From positions 1 through 64,000 of the forward strand of contig NZ_PGVE01000029.1 in NCBI RefSeq assembly GCF_002860255.1: a stretch of 64,000 bases of DNA, given 5' to 3'. The notes beneath the pieces were generated by a model. The model was given only the letters and a program-made list of their open reading frames with translations, did no database searches and was not told where the DNA came from. The translations under genes were made by a program, and so were the position numbers. Shown here piece by piece: positions 18,044 through 25,316 of this stretch. This DNA comes from Neobacillus cucumis. GTDB lineage: Bacteria > Bacillota > Bacilli > Bacillales > Cytobacillaceae. How positions within the stretch are numbered: position 1 is the stretch's first letter; each line of letters starts with the position of its first letter.

Positions 18044-19393
18044 CTACCACTCTCCCATAAACCACGATGCTGGCAGGGAATATCCATTCTTCTCAAGCTG
18101 CTCGGTAAATTTTGGACGAATTCCAGTCGAAATAAATTTACCTACAATTTTTCCGTCATCTGAAAAGCCCGTTTCCTTAAAGATATATAGATCCTGAAGA
18201 ACTATTGTATCTCCCTCCATCCCTAGGACTTCGGTAATATGGGTAATTTTTCTTGTTCCATCCTTTAATCTTGACTGGTGAACAATTAAATCAATGGCAC
18301 CTGCAATTTGCTCACGTATTGCCCTGATTGGAAGTTCAAATCCTGCCATCAACACCATTGTTTCCAATCTAGATAGGATATCTCGGGGCGAATTAGCATG
18401 CCCTGTACTTAAGCTGCCATCGTGGCCTGTGTTCATAGCCTGAAGCATATCTAATGCCTCGGCACCACGAACTTCACCGACAACAATGCGGTCAGGTCTC
18501 ATCCTGAGGGAGTTTCGTACTAAATCTCTGATCGTGATTTCCCCTTTTCCCTCAATATTAGCAGGACGTGATTCAAGTGAAACAATATGATCCTGATTAA
18601 GTCTTAGCTCAGCAGCATCTTCAATAGTAACAATTCGTTCATCATTTGGGATAAACGAGGATAAAACATTTAAAGTGGAGGTTTTTCCTGAGCCCGTTCC
18701 ACCGCTAATAAAAATATTAACCCTGGCTTTAACACAAATATCCAAGAATTTAGCCATCTCATCACTTAAAGTGTCAAACTGAATCAAATCTTTAATAGTA
18801 AACGGAGTATCGGAGAACTTTCGAATGGTTAAACTTGGCCCTTTTATAGCAAGCGGGGGGATAATCGCATTCACACGTGAGCCATCAGGCAACCTTGCAT
18901 CCACCATTGGTGAACTTTCATCAACACGGCGCCCAATAGGGGAAACAATCCGCTCGATCACCCGCATAACATGCTGATTATCTATAAAATTAACATTACT
19001 TTTTACAATTTTTCCATTTGTCTCATAATAGATTTCATCAAAAGAATTAACCATTACTTCACTTATCAAGGGATTTCCTAACAATGGGGTAATTGGACCA
19101 TAAGCAAGTAATTCGTCTTTTACATAATCTAACACTTCTTGTTTTTCTTCAAACGTTAGACGTACACCCTCTTGTTCAAAATACTGTCGGGCAATCTCTT
19201 CCAACTTTAGCTTTTCCTCTTCTTTACTTTGGACCGGATACTTTTTCAGTTCTTCCAACATATAATTGTGAAGTCCCGCTTCAATTGCCCAAAACTCTTT
19301 TGATTTAGTAAGCATGGGTAATTCTTGAATTTCTATAGTGGAGGTTTTAGTTACTACATTCGACTCATCTAGATAGCGTTTAAATAGTGACAT
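18044..19393 (-). CDS. tadA: Tad pilus assembly ATPase TadA (CpaF)
   Basis: GspE/VirB11-superfamily secretion ATPase, 449 aa, powering Flp pilus assembly. An N-terminal helical region is followed by a typical pre-P-loop segment (DARLPDGSRVNAIIPP), Walker A GGTGSGKTST at 231-240, an Asp box with VTIEDAAELRL, Walker B region RMRPDRIVVGEVRGAEA, and the His box STGHANSPRD. It is cytoplasmic and docks on TadB/TadC. It lies between the TadZ-like and platform genes, the normal tad order. Confidence 0.94.
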   Translation of the reverse strand: MSLFKRYLDESNVVTKTSTIEIQELPMLTKSKEFWAIEAGLHNYMLEELKKYPVQSKEEEKLKLEEIARQYFEQEGVRLTFEEKQEVLDYVKDELLAYGPITPLLGNPLISEVMVNSFDEIYYETNGKIVKSNVNFIDNQHVMRVIERIVSPIGRRVDESSPMVDARLPDGSRVNAIIPPLAIKGPSLTIRKFSDTPFTIKDLIQFDTLSDEMAKFLDICVKARVNIFISGGTGSGKTSTLNVLSSFIPNDERIVTIEDAAELRLNQDHIVSLESRPANIEGKGEITIRDLVRNSLRMRPDRIVVGEVRGAEALDMLQAMNTGHDGSLSTGHANSPRDILSRLETMVLMAGFELPIRAIREQIAGAIDLIVHQSRLKDGTRKITHITEVLGMEGDTIVLQDLYIFKETGFSDDGKIVGKFISTGIRPKFTEQLEKNGYSLPASWFMGEW

Positions 19394-19408
19394 TTTGCAA
19401 GTTCCTCC

Positions 19409-20590
19409 TTATTTACCAATTAGAAACCAGCGTTTTTCTTTTTTTTCTGATTTCTCCTCATTTGTTAGCTCAAGCAACCTCTCAGATAGCTTCCAAACTG
19501 CTTTTCCAAGCTGGCTTCTTGAGTTTGATAGAATAAACGGCTGCCCTGTCCTAATAGCCGAAGAAGCTACATTTGCTTGTTCTGGCAAAGAGTAAAAAAC
19601 ATCTAACCTTAAGATTTCCTGTATTCTATTTAACTCAAGTCCATGCCCCTTAAAATATCTGTTTATAATAAGTTTAACTTTATCTCTTAGATTGATAGAT
19701 TCTAATGTTTCTAGATAGAGTTTAGTAAGCCTTAAGACTGATATTTCATTACTTGACAGTAGTAATATTTCATCTGAAATGGAAAGACAGCGTAAATGAA
19801 TTTCTGATAACTGGCTTGACATATCTATTAACACCACATCAAAAATCTCTTTCGCCTCTTCAATGGCTACTCTGATATGCTCTTCTTGAATTCCCTCGAA
19901 AAATTCTGGCCTTGGAGGGGCTGCCAGAATAGAAACATTCCCTTCTACTGTAGTCATAAATTGGGTGATTGAATGATTTTGACGACCATATCCTTCCTTT
20001 ACCCATTCATAAATGGTTCGCTTTGGTTTCATATTATAGTACATAGCTGCCTCACCAAATTGGAGATTTACATCAATAATAGCAACCTTTTTTCCCATTC
20101 TCGAAAAGGCAAGAGCAAGGTTCACTGTGACAGTCGTTCTCCCAACCCCGCCCTTGGGGCTTGAGACAGCGATGACTCTACTATTACCTTTTAAAAGATT
20201 AACGAATTTTTGATCACTCAATGCCCGATGCTGCATGTACTTCTTTGCGTGATCAACAGCTTCACTTAGTTCCTCGTGGTTATAAGAAGATCGTAGGGTA
20301 TCAGATGCTCCCATTAGCATGGCCTTTTTCAAATCCTCCATATTATCAGGAACAATTAAAATAATATACACATGTGGGTAGACAACCGAGATTTCTTGAC
20401 AGAGTTCATAGACGTTAAACAATGTATGGGCTTTAATAAATAATACTGATTGGTTATTCTCACCTAGCAAACTATGAAGCTTTTCAGTTTGATTCGTATC
20501 GGTCAAATGAAATTTCTTTTTTTCTAAGAGTACTTTAATTTCTCCAGGAGGAGTATTCGTATCTGAAAAATAAACCCAGTTTATATCCAT
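19409..20590 (-). CDS. cpaE: TadZ/CpaE-like pilus localisation ATPase
   Basis: A 393-aa ParA/MinD-superfamily protein with an N-terminal receiver-like domain (about 1-115) and a C-terminal ATPase domain. The deviant Walker A reads KGGVGRTT (146-153): the signature lysine is present but the usual P-loop lysine is arginine, a deviation that may weaken ATP hydrolysis. Switch regions DVNLQFG and VLIDMSSQ are visible. In other bacteria TadZ/CpaE positions the pilus machine at the pole. It begins 4 nt after the cpaB stop. Confidence 0.87.
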   Translation of the reverse strand: MDINWVYFSDTNTPPGEIKVLLEKKKFHLTDTNQTEKLHSLLGENNQSVLFIKAHTLFNVYELCQEISVVYPHVYIILIVPDNMEDLKKAMLMGASDTLRSSYNHEELSEAVDHAKKYMQHRALSDQKFVNLLKGNSRVIAVSSPKGGVGRTTVTVNLALAFSRMGKKVAIIDVNLQFGEAAMYYNMKPKRTIYEWVKEGYGRQNHSITQFMTTVEGNVSILAAPPRPEFFEGIQEEHIRVAIEEAKEIFDVVLIDMSSQLSEIHLRCLSISDEILLLSSNEISVLRLTKLYLETLESINLRDKVKLIINRYFKGHGLELNRIQEILRLDVFYSLPEQANVASSAIRTGQPFILSNSRSQLGKAVWKLSERLLELTNEEKSEKKEKRWFLIGK

Positions 20591-20594
20591 TTCG

Positions 20595-21194
20595 TTAATT
20601 GTCCTCCTCTTTGATCACTTCTCTTGTTTCTTTAATCCCCGCTTTCCCTGTTTCTGTATCTTCCTGATTACGGAGCATTAAATAGAACCCATCTTTATCC
20701 TTAGAAGCTAAGCTCAAAGTAATCCCTTGTTCTGTTGTGACCTCTAACGTCACCGTATCATAATGCAGAGCTTCTTCTTTGTTATCTGATGATTTACCTG
20801 ATGCAAGTACTTTGACATTTTCAAGAACTAATATAGCGGATTTATACTTTTTGCCGGTTTTATCGTCTTTGGTCATTCCATAAGCAATGACATCGACTTT
20901 TGAATTTTGCGCGAGATAACCTGATACCCCCGCTTCTGTGTTAACCCTTAAAGAAATAGCCCGCTTTCCTTTACTAACCTCAACAATCGGGTTGGAAAAT
21001 TCTCGTGGTGGCTTTTGTTCATCCGAGGTTTTCTTTTCTGTTTGAGTACTATTCTTCGGATTTTTTTCTTGAGTGACTGTTTCTCCTGAAGCAGCGTTGG
21101 ATACCTCGTCTTTCGAAAAAATGGTTAGATAGGAAAAACACGCCACCGTTATTCCTAAAATTAAGGATATCATCCAAATTTTTTTGGTATTCAT
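20595..21194 (-). CDS. cpaB: CpaB/RcpC-like SAF-domain pilus assembly protein
   Basis: A 199-aa protein with an N-terminal membrane helix (about 6-26), a low-complexity Thr/Lys/Glu linker, and an SAF-like domain (KRAISLRVNTEAGVSGYLAQ, SKVDVIAYG, AILVLENVKVLASG) typical of Flp pilus assembly CpaB. AAGGAGGCCCT precedes the ATG. In Gram-negatives CpaB/RcpC works with the outer-membrane secretin; here there is no secretin, so it probably acts at the wall-membrane interface. Confidence 0.86.
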   Translation of the reverse strand: MNTKKIWMISLILGITVACFSYLTIFSKDEVSNAASGETVTQEKNPKNSTQTEKKTSDEQKPPREFSNPIVEVSKGKRAISLRVNTEAGVSGYLAQNSKVDVIAYGMTKDDKTGKKYKSAILVLENVKVLASGKSSDNKEEALHYDTVTLEVTTEQGITLSLASKDKDGFYLMLRNQEDTETGKAGIKETREVIKEEDN

Positions 21195-21223
21195 AGGGCC
21201 TCCTTATTTTTAAGCTATAGGTG

Positions 21224-22150
21224 TTATTCAACTAGTTTTACACCATAAAGTTGATAGTCACCAATTTCGGTACTACTACCTATTTCACCGGGTGAAACCA
21301 TCTTAATAAACTTCCCATATAGCTTTTTGTCTTCATATTTATCAATCCAGTAAGAGGCAAACCCGATCACATTTACGTTATCATGGCCTTTTACTCCATC
21401 CCATGTATCGATTACAACAATTGTAATAACACGTTTACAGGAATGATCGGCAGTATCCGGACTTTGACAGTTTGGTTTGGCTGCATCACTATTGATTAAG
21501 AAATCAATGGCACTTCCGACAGGCCCGGTATTTTGTCCTGTTTCTGTTGTGACGGGGGTTCCTACTTCATAAGTTAGCCCATTCTTAATAGCCTCTCCAA
21601 GATCTGTTGCCCCGGTGCCGTCGATCCTAAGATAACCACAGTTACCACTTTGGGACCCTGGATTCGAAGCGCCACAGTTTATAATTGTTGCGGAAGGGAC
21701 ATCTTTTTTCTCAATTGCAATTGGGGCAATTCCGCCAGCCTTCTTCAATGGAGCAATCATGGCCTTCGCGGATGCACCTACTGTTACATTAGAAAAGCCG
21801 ATGACCTTTGCAAAGGTCATCGGTACGGTGACCTGCTTAGTTGCAATTATCTGTTTTGTTGCTTTAATTGAATCACTGGTAATTGAAATATTACTTTCCG
21901 TATATCCATTTTTTTCAGAGACATCGTTGGCAATAGACCTCGCCTGGGAGTCACTTATTCTAAGCCCTTGGGCACCTGCCAAAACTGCTGCATCAAGAGC
22001 CTTTTGCAGTTTTGCTTTTTCTAAATAAACCCTGCCTCCATCTATGGCTAAAGCTGTGAAGCAGAGAAGTGCAACCATGAAAATAGCTGCAATCACGATA
22101 GCCGCACCGCTTTCATCTTTCAATTTTAATAATCTTTGTAATAACTTCAT
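21224..22150 (-). CDS. TadG-type pilus-locus protein
   Basis: A 308-aa protein with one N-terminal transmembrane segment (about 14-36) in the TadG/TadE-like N-terminal domain (DESGAAIVIAAIFMVALLCF...LDAAVLAGA), then a large extracellular part with at least four Cys residues, paired as CGASNPGSQSGNC and CQSPDTADHSC, which could form disulfides. Probably a minor pseudopilin or surface adhesin-like subunit of the Flp pilus. It starts directly after the tadE stop. Confidence 0.82.
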   Translation of the reverse strand: MKLLQRLLKLKDESGAAIVIAAIFMVALLCFTALAIDGGRVYLEKAKLQKALDAAVLAGAQGLRISDSQARSIANDVSEKNGYTESNISITSDSIKATKQIIATKQVTVPMTFAKVIGFSNVTVGASAKAMIAPLKKAGGIAPIAIEKKDVPSATIINCGASNPGSQSGNCGYLRIDGTGATDLGEAIKNGLTYEVGTPVTTETGQNTGPVGSAIDFLINSDAAKPNCQSPDTADHSCKRVITIVVIDTWDGVKGHDNVNVIGFASYWIDKYEDKKLYGKFIKMVSPGEIGSSTEIGDYQLYGVKLVE

Positions 22151-22507
22151 TCATTCCACCCTCATTACAGTGGTATCTGTAATCGTTATTGGTCCAACCA
22201 TCTGACCTACGATTGGCGTAAGAAAAGATATCGGATAGGTTATTTTGACGGTTGCATTTGTACCGAGTGTGACTTCCACTTGACCATTTGTTAGTCCAAT
22301 ACTGGCTGCATTGGTAACCGCTGTACTTTTCACATCAGAAACTCCATTACCAATACTTGCTTCACGTGCAGCTTCTCTTCCAGCATGATCAATGGTTAAA
22401 TAAGCATGCAATATTCTCGAAAAGTCAATGATTCCGAATAACAATATAATGAGCAATGGCAAAATAAGTGCAAACTCAACCAGTGCCTGTCCTTTTTCAG
22501 ATTTCAT
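22151..22507 (-). CDS. tadE: TadE-like pseudopilin
   Basis: A 118-aa TadE-family protein with a prepilin-like N-terminus: MKSEKGQALVEFALILPLL, where Gly6 would be the cleavage point and Glu11 the conserved +5 glutamate, followed by the hydrophobic helix. A short beta-rich domain follows. Presumed to be processed by the CpaA/TadV peptidase encoded next door. It lies 3 nt after that gene and 0 nt before the TadG-type gene. Confidence 0.88.
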   Translation of the reverse strand: MKSEKGQALVEFALILPLLIILLFGIIDFSRILHAYLTIDHAGREAAREASIGNGVSDVKSTAVTNAASIGLTNGQVEVTLGTNATVKITYPISFLTPIVGQMVGPITITDTTVMRVE

Positions 22508-22510
22508 TAA

Positions 22511-23017
22511 TTATCCACCCCAGATAAGGGAACAAAACGTTCCAAGTACAATGGCAATTCCGTATGGAAATGAAATTTTACCTTCTGATACTTTTGAAAT
22601 ACTTAAAGATCCTTGGTTACTTCTGAACAGTGCAATATTTATAAGCAGTGACTTAATTGAATTTCTAAAACCTTTGGTTTTTAAGATGATAAAAACTCCA
22701 ATCATCCCTCCAATTATGGCCGTGTAAATAAAAGAATAGAAAACGAAGCTTGTCCCCATTAATGCTCCTATTGCAGCCATTAGCTTTACATCGCCTGCAC
22801 CCAATCCCCCAAGTATAAATGGGATAATTAATAAACCTACTCCTGTAAGGAAGCCCTTACTACTAAATACAAGACCACTAAGACCAAATGTATAGGTATG
22901 AAATACAAATGCAATTATTATAGTAGGAAGTGTGATAATATTTAGTATCCTGCGGCTTTTTATATCTGTGTAAAGGGAAACTATTAATATAGTTACTAAA
23001 ACAATTAATAAAATCAC
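22511..23017 (-). CDS. cpaA: Prepilin peptidase CpaA/TadV (A24 family)
   Basis: A 168-aa aspartic membrane peptidase that would remove the leader peptides of Flp and TadE-type pilins. The two catalytic aspartates are visible: Asp18 in YTDIKSRRI at the end of the first helix and Asp76 in the GxGD motif GAGDVKLM. There are about five hydrophobic helices and no methyltransferase domain, as is usual for TadV. It is separated from the pilin gene by a hairpin at 23045-23070. Confidence 0.92.
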   Translation of the reverse strand: MILLIVLVTILIVSLYTDIKSRRILNIITLPTIIIAFVFHTYTFGLSGLVFSSKGFLTGVGLLIIPFILGGLGAGDVKLMAAIGALMGTSFVFYSFIYTAIIGGMIGVFIILKTKGFRNSIKSLLINIALFRSNQGSLSISKVSEGKISFPYGIAIVLGTFCSLIWGG

Positions 23018-23044
23018 TTTTATCTACCTCTATATTTAAGAATT

Positions 23045-23070
23045 AAGCCCTACTTAATTAAGCAGGGCTT
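23045..23070 (-). terminator. Hairpin between pilin and the rest of the tad operon
   Basis: 13-nt arms AAGCCCTACTTAA and TTAAGCAGGGCTT (one mismatch). The T-run is short on the minus strand, so partial termination is likely, which would make pilin mRNA more abundant than the assembly genes downstream. Confidence 0.65.
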
Positions 23071-23101
23071 TTAGTTAGACTTGATAGATTTTTGCCTAAT
23101 T

Positions 23102-23269
23102 TTATGGATTAATTTGAGCTTTAATTTTTGTGAACACTGCAACTAAGTCACCTTTAAATGCTGTTAGGGTTGCTGCAATTGCTACTGCTACCAACGCAAT
23201 AATTAATCCATACTCAGTTAACGCTTGCCCTTCTTCTTGTACGACTAGATTCTTCATTTTTTTCAACAT
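23102..23269 (-). CDS. flp: Flp-type IVb major pilin
   Basis: A 55-aa prepilin starting at an ATG preceded by AGGAGGAAACAAA; 21 further upstream codons in frame are rejected. The leader ends at Gly14, followed by the G/XXXXEY class IVb motif (EEGQALTEYGLI, with Glu19-Tyr20) and a single hydrophobic helix, ending KAQINP. It is the first gene of the tad locus. A sigma-A promoter and an inverted repeat lie upstream. Confidence 0.95.
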   Translation of the reverse strand: MLKKMKNLVVQEEGQALTEYGLIIALVAVAIAATLTAFKGDLVAVFTKIKAQINP

Positions 23270-23361
23270 TTTGTTTCCTCCTAAATAATTTGTTAGTTTT
23301 TGAGTTTTGTTCATTCTATCGAACACTTGCAATTTAGAGTTCGTTCTTTAGATTTATCACT

Positions 23362-23421
23362 TTGTTCTTTTTAATGAACAACCCTTGAGTAAATAATAGT
23401 ATGATTATCCCAAAAAGTAAA
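23362..23421 (-). promoter_or_regulatory. Promoter and possible operator of the flp-tad operon
   Basis: TTTACT (23416-23421) and TATTAT (23393-23398) on the minus strand with a 17-nt spacer. Just downstream of the predicted start point lies TTGTTC-N8-GAACAA (23362-23381). Further GTTC/GAAC pairs occur nearby. The repressor is unknown. Confidence 0.55.
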
Positions 23422-23479
23422 TAGATTTATAGTAAAAATGTTCTAAATAAAAAACGACACCTTTCTACAAAATTCAATA

Positions 23480-23508
23480 TTGAGAACAATTGTATTTTGT
23501 ATTATATT
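23480..23508 (+). promoter_or_regulatory. Predicted sigma-A promoter of the DUF192 gene
   Basis: TTGAGA (23480-23485) and TATATT (23503-23508) with a 17-nt spacer, about 40 nt before the ATG, divergent from the pilin promoter. Confidence 0.5.
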
Positions 23509-23547
23509 CAATATATAGAACGAAATTCACAAAAGGAGATAAAAATA

Positions 23548-23877
23548 ATGGAACAACAAATAATGAGAACAATTCCCTATTCTATTAATCTGGCAGATTC
23601 ATTTTTTAAGAGGTTAAAAGGACTTATGTTTAGGAAGGAGCAATTAGTGGAGGAGGGCTTGTGGATTGTGCCTTGTAATTCCATTCATATGTGCTTTATG
23701 AATTTCGCTATCGATGCTGTGTTTCTAAACAAAGCAGGGAAAATTGTTAAACTGGTTGAAGATCTTCAACCATGGCGGTTTGTTAAACCTATTCCGGAGG
23801 CGTACTCAGTAGTTGAACTCCCAGCTGGAAGCGTAACAAAATTGGGGTTAAAACAGGGTAATATTATTAATATCTAG
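23548..23877 (+). CDS. DUF192 family protein
   Basis: A 109-aa protein from the ATG behind AAAAGGAGAT. It has the DUF192 core: RLKGLMFRKEQLVEEGLWIVPC, SIHMCFMNFAIDAVFLNKAGKIV and ELPAGSVTKLGLKQG. The family is small and beta-rich, with no established biochemical role. It is divergently placed from the Flp pilin and frequently found beside tad/cpa genes, suggesting a role in pilus biogenesis; that is an inference. Unlike many relatives it has no signal peptide. Confidence 0.83.
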   Translation: MEQQIMRTIPYSINLADSFFKRLKGLMFRKEQLVEEGLWIVPCNSIHMCFMNFAIDAVFLNKAGKIVKLVEDLQPWRFVKPIPEAYSVVELPAGSVTKLGLKQGNIINI

Positions 23878-23883
23878 AACAAA

Positions 23884-23925
23884 AAAAGCTATCCTCTCTA
23901 AAATTATGAGGATAGCTTTTTCTCT
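23884..23925 (+). terminator. Terminator of the DUF192 gene
   Basis: Stem AAAGCTATCCTC/GAGGATAGCTTT over an AT-rich loop followed by TTTTTC, directly after the stop codon. Confidence 0.85.
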
Positions 23926-23932
23926 TCTAAGC

Positions 23933-23962
23933 ATAAAAAAGACCAGCATTTCTGCTGGTCTT
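23933..23962 (-). terminator. Terminator of ssrA
   Basis: Stem AAGACCAGCA/TGCTGGTCTT with a GAAA loop followed by TTTTTT on the minus strand, about 15 nt past the tmRNA CCA end. Confidence 0.9.
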
Positions 23963-23977
23963 GTATCCACCTATGTA

Positions 23978-24611
23978 TGGTGGAGACGGCGGGACGTGCG
24001 TTTCCATGCTTTCGTCATGGCACTGACTATATCTTGAACCTGTCCAAAACAGGCCCTCTGGCGTCTTATGCGAAACATAAATTTACCAATAAGATATGAG
24101 ATTTCGCATCCTAGTACTACCTTTTAAAAGGCAGCCTATAAGTCGATACACGGCTGTTGAATTACTTCACATACCGCTCGGCATTGCCCTATCGCTAAAA
24201 GCGACTTAGGTTTCACCGATAAAGCCAGATTATCACTTGTATGTTACCACACAAGGCGACTAATAATTAATCGAACCCGCGTCCAAAGATATCGGCACTT
24301 AAGCATCTACGAGTGTAGTCGACATATTGGCGTTTCACTGATCCTTTTGCCTATCGACAGGCGTCCGGTCAGCTAGCCTGGTTGTTCTCTTCCTTCATCC
24401 TCAGGCGGTGGAATCCGGCGTAGCCCACTTAAAGTGAGTCCGCTACCCTACCACATGGGCGATGGAGGGGCGAACCGCTAAGCGCTAATTAAGCAGCTAA
24501 AGCGAAAGATTTGTTAGTTTTGCCAGTTATGGCTTTGACGTTTTAACGAGGCCGATCCCCTCGACTCGCAACCTAAGCTCAAACTACCCCTGTCGAATCC
24601 GTAGCGTCCCC
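23978..24611 (-). ncRNA. ssrA: tmRNA gene, interrupted by a group I intron
   Basis: Transfer-messenger RNA that, with SmpB, rescues stalled ribosomes and tags the nascent chain for proteolysis. The 5' end GGGGACG pairs with CGUCUCC before the encoded ACCA 3' end. The 5' part (GGATTCGACAGGGGTAG...) is canonical. The resume codon GGC at 24522-24524 opens the tag reading frame GKTNKSFALAA, ending at TAA 24489-24491; with the tRNA-borne Ala the tag is AGKTNKSFALAA. The 3' half is interrupted: T-arm sequence GCGGGUUCGAU (end at 24270) resumes as UCCCGC from 23994, giving a perfect T-stem-loop GCGGG-UUCGAUU-CCCGC after removal of 275 nt. Mature length would be 359 nt. It is downstream of smpB, as in relatives. 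Confidence 0.96.
23995..24269 (-). ncRNA. Group I self-splicing intron in the tmRNA T-loop
   Basis: 275 nt between tmRNA exons. The 5' site follows a U, and the intron ends in G (omega-G). P1 can form: exon CGAU pairs with intron GUCG (U-G at the splice site), extended by UAA/UUA inside the intron. P2 is CUUGU/ACAAG. P4/P5 fit UCGGUGAAACCUA ... UAGGGCAAUGCCGA with hairpin UCGC-UUUU-AGCGA. P6 is GCGGU/GCCGU. P7 is GACUUAUA with UAUAGUC, including the usual bulge. A P9-like hairpin CCAUG/CAUGG precedes the end. There is no homing-endonuclease frame. The subgroup looks IA-like. P3 and P8 were not resolved by eye. T-loop introns in tmRNA genes have, to my recollection, been described in other bacteria. 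Confidence 0.9.
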
Positions 24612-24704
24612 ATATAAAATGTGCTTAAAAATCAAGCAGCAGACGTTAGGATGCTCCAACGTTTGTAAGAGCAAAAGATTGTGCCGCTCATTAGCGACAA
24701 ACTT

Positions 24705-24732
24705 ATTATAACACACTCAGAACATTTTTCAA
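24705..24732 (-). promoter_or_regulatory. Predicted ssrA promoter
   Basis: TTGAAA (24727-24732) and TATAAT (24705-24710) on the minus strand, 16-nt spacer. Transcription would start about 90 nt before the mature tmRNA 5' end, leaving a leader removed by RNase P. Confidence 0.7.
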
Positions 24733-24760
24733 TTGTAACTATCTGTAAAATAATTTCCAG

Positions 24761-25228
24761 TTACATCTTTTGACGATCACGGAAAGCCCGCTCGATCTCA
24801 CGCTTGGCCTCTTTCTGCTTTAACGATTCGCGCTTATCATAATTCTTTTTACCCTTTGCCAGACCAATTAAAACCTTACAGAATCCATTTTTTAAATATA
24901 ACTTTAACGGCACAAGGGCATAACCTGCTTCTTTTGTTTCTCCAAGCAGTTTACTAATTTCACGTTTATGAAGTAACAGTTTGCGTGTTCTTAATGGATC
25001 ATGATTAAAAATGTTTCCCTGCTCATAAGGACTAACATGCATGCCAAACAGAATTGCTTCTCCATTTTGGATCCGTGCATAAGCATCCTTCAAATTGACT
25101 TTCCCGGCACGAATCGATTTAATTTCGGTCCCCTGAAGAACAATTCCCGCTTCGTACGTTTCTTCGATAAAATAGTCGTGGTAAGCCTTTTTGTTTTGTG
25201 CGACTGTTTTTCCTACACCTTTTGGCAT
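24761..25228 (-). CDS. smpB: SsrA-binding protein SmpB
   Basis: RNA-binding partner of tmRNA, 155 aa, required for trans-translation. The N-terminus reads [19 protein letters not shown]. The OB-fold core has [21 protein letters not shown] and HVSPYEQGN, and the lysine-rich tail ends [26 protein letters not shown], which inserts into the mRNA channel. It lies directly upstream of ssrA and 88 nt after the rnr stop. It is full length, and there is nothing unusual despite the intron-bearing tmRNA. Confidence 0.97.
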   Translation of the reverse strand: MPKGVGKTVAQNKKAYHDYFIEETYEAGIVLQGTEIKSIRAGKVNLKDAYARIQNGEAILFGMHVSPYEQGNIFNHDPLRTRKLLLHKREISKLLGETKEAGYALVPLKLYLKNGFCKVLIGLAKGKKNYDKRESLKQKEAKREIERAFRDRQKM

Positions 25229-25283
25229 TTATATCACCTCAACTCTATGGACCTATTTTAGCAGAAATACATAAGTCGTACAA

Positions 25284-25312
25284 TGAAAAGGGGCCTTGCG
25301 GTAAGGCCCCCA
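25284..25312 (-). terminator. Terminator of rnr
   Basis: Minus-strand stem GGGGCCTT/AAGGCCCC with a 5-nt loop followed by TTTTC, just past the rnr stop. Confidence 0.85.
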
Positions 25313-25316
25313 CCTA

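Noticed and set aside
24000-24260. Possible homing endonuclease or other gene inside the tmRNA intron
   Set aside because: At 275 nt the intron has no open frame of useful length and no LAGLIDADG or GIY-YIG motif.
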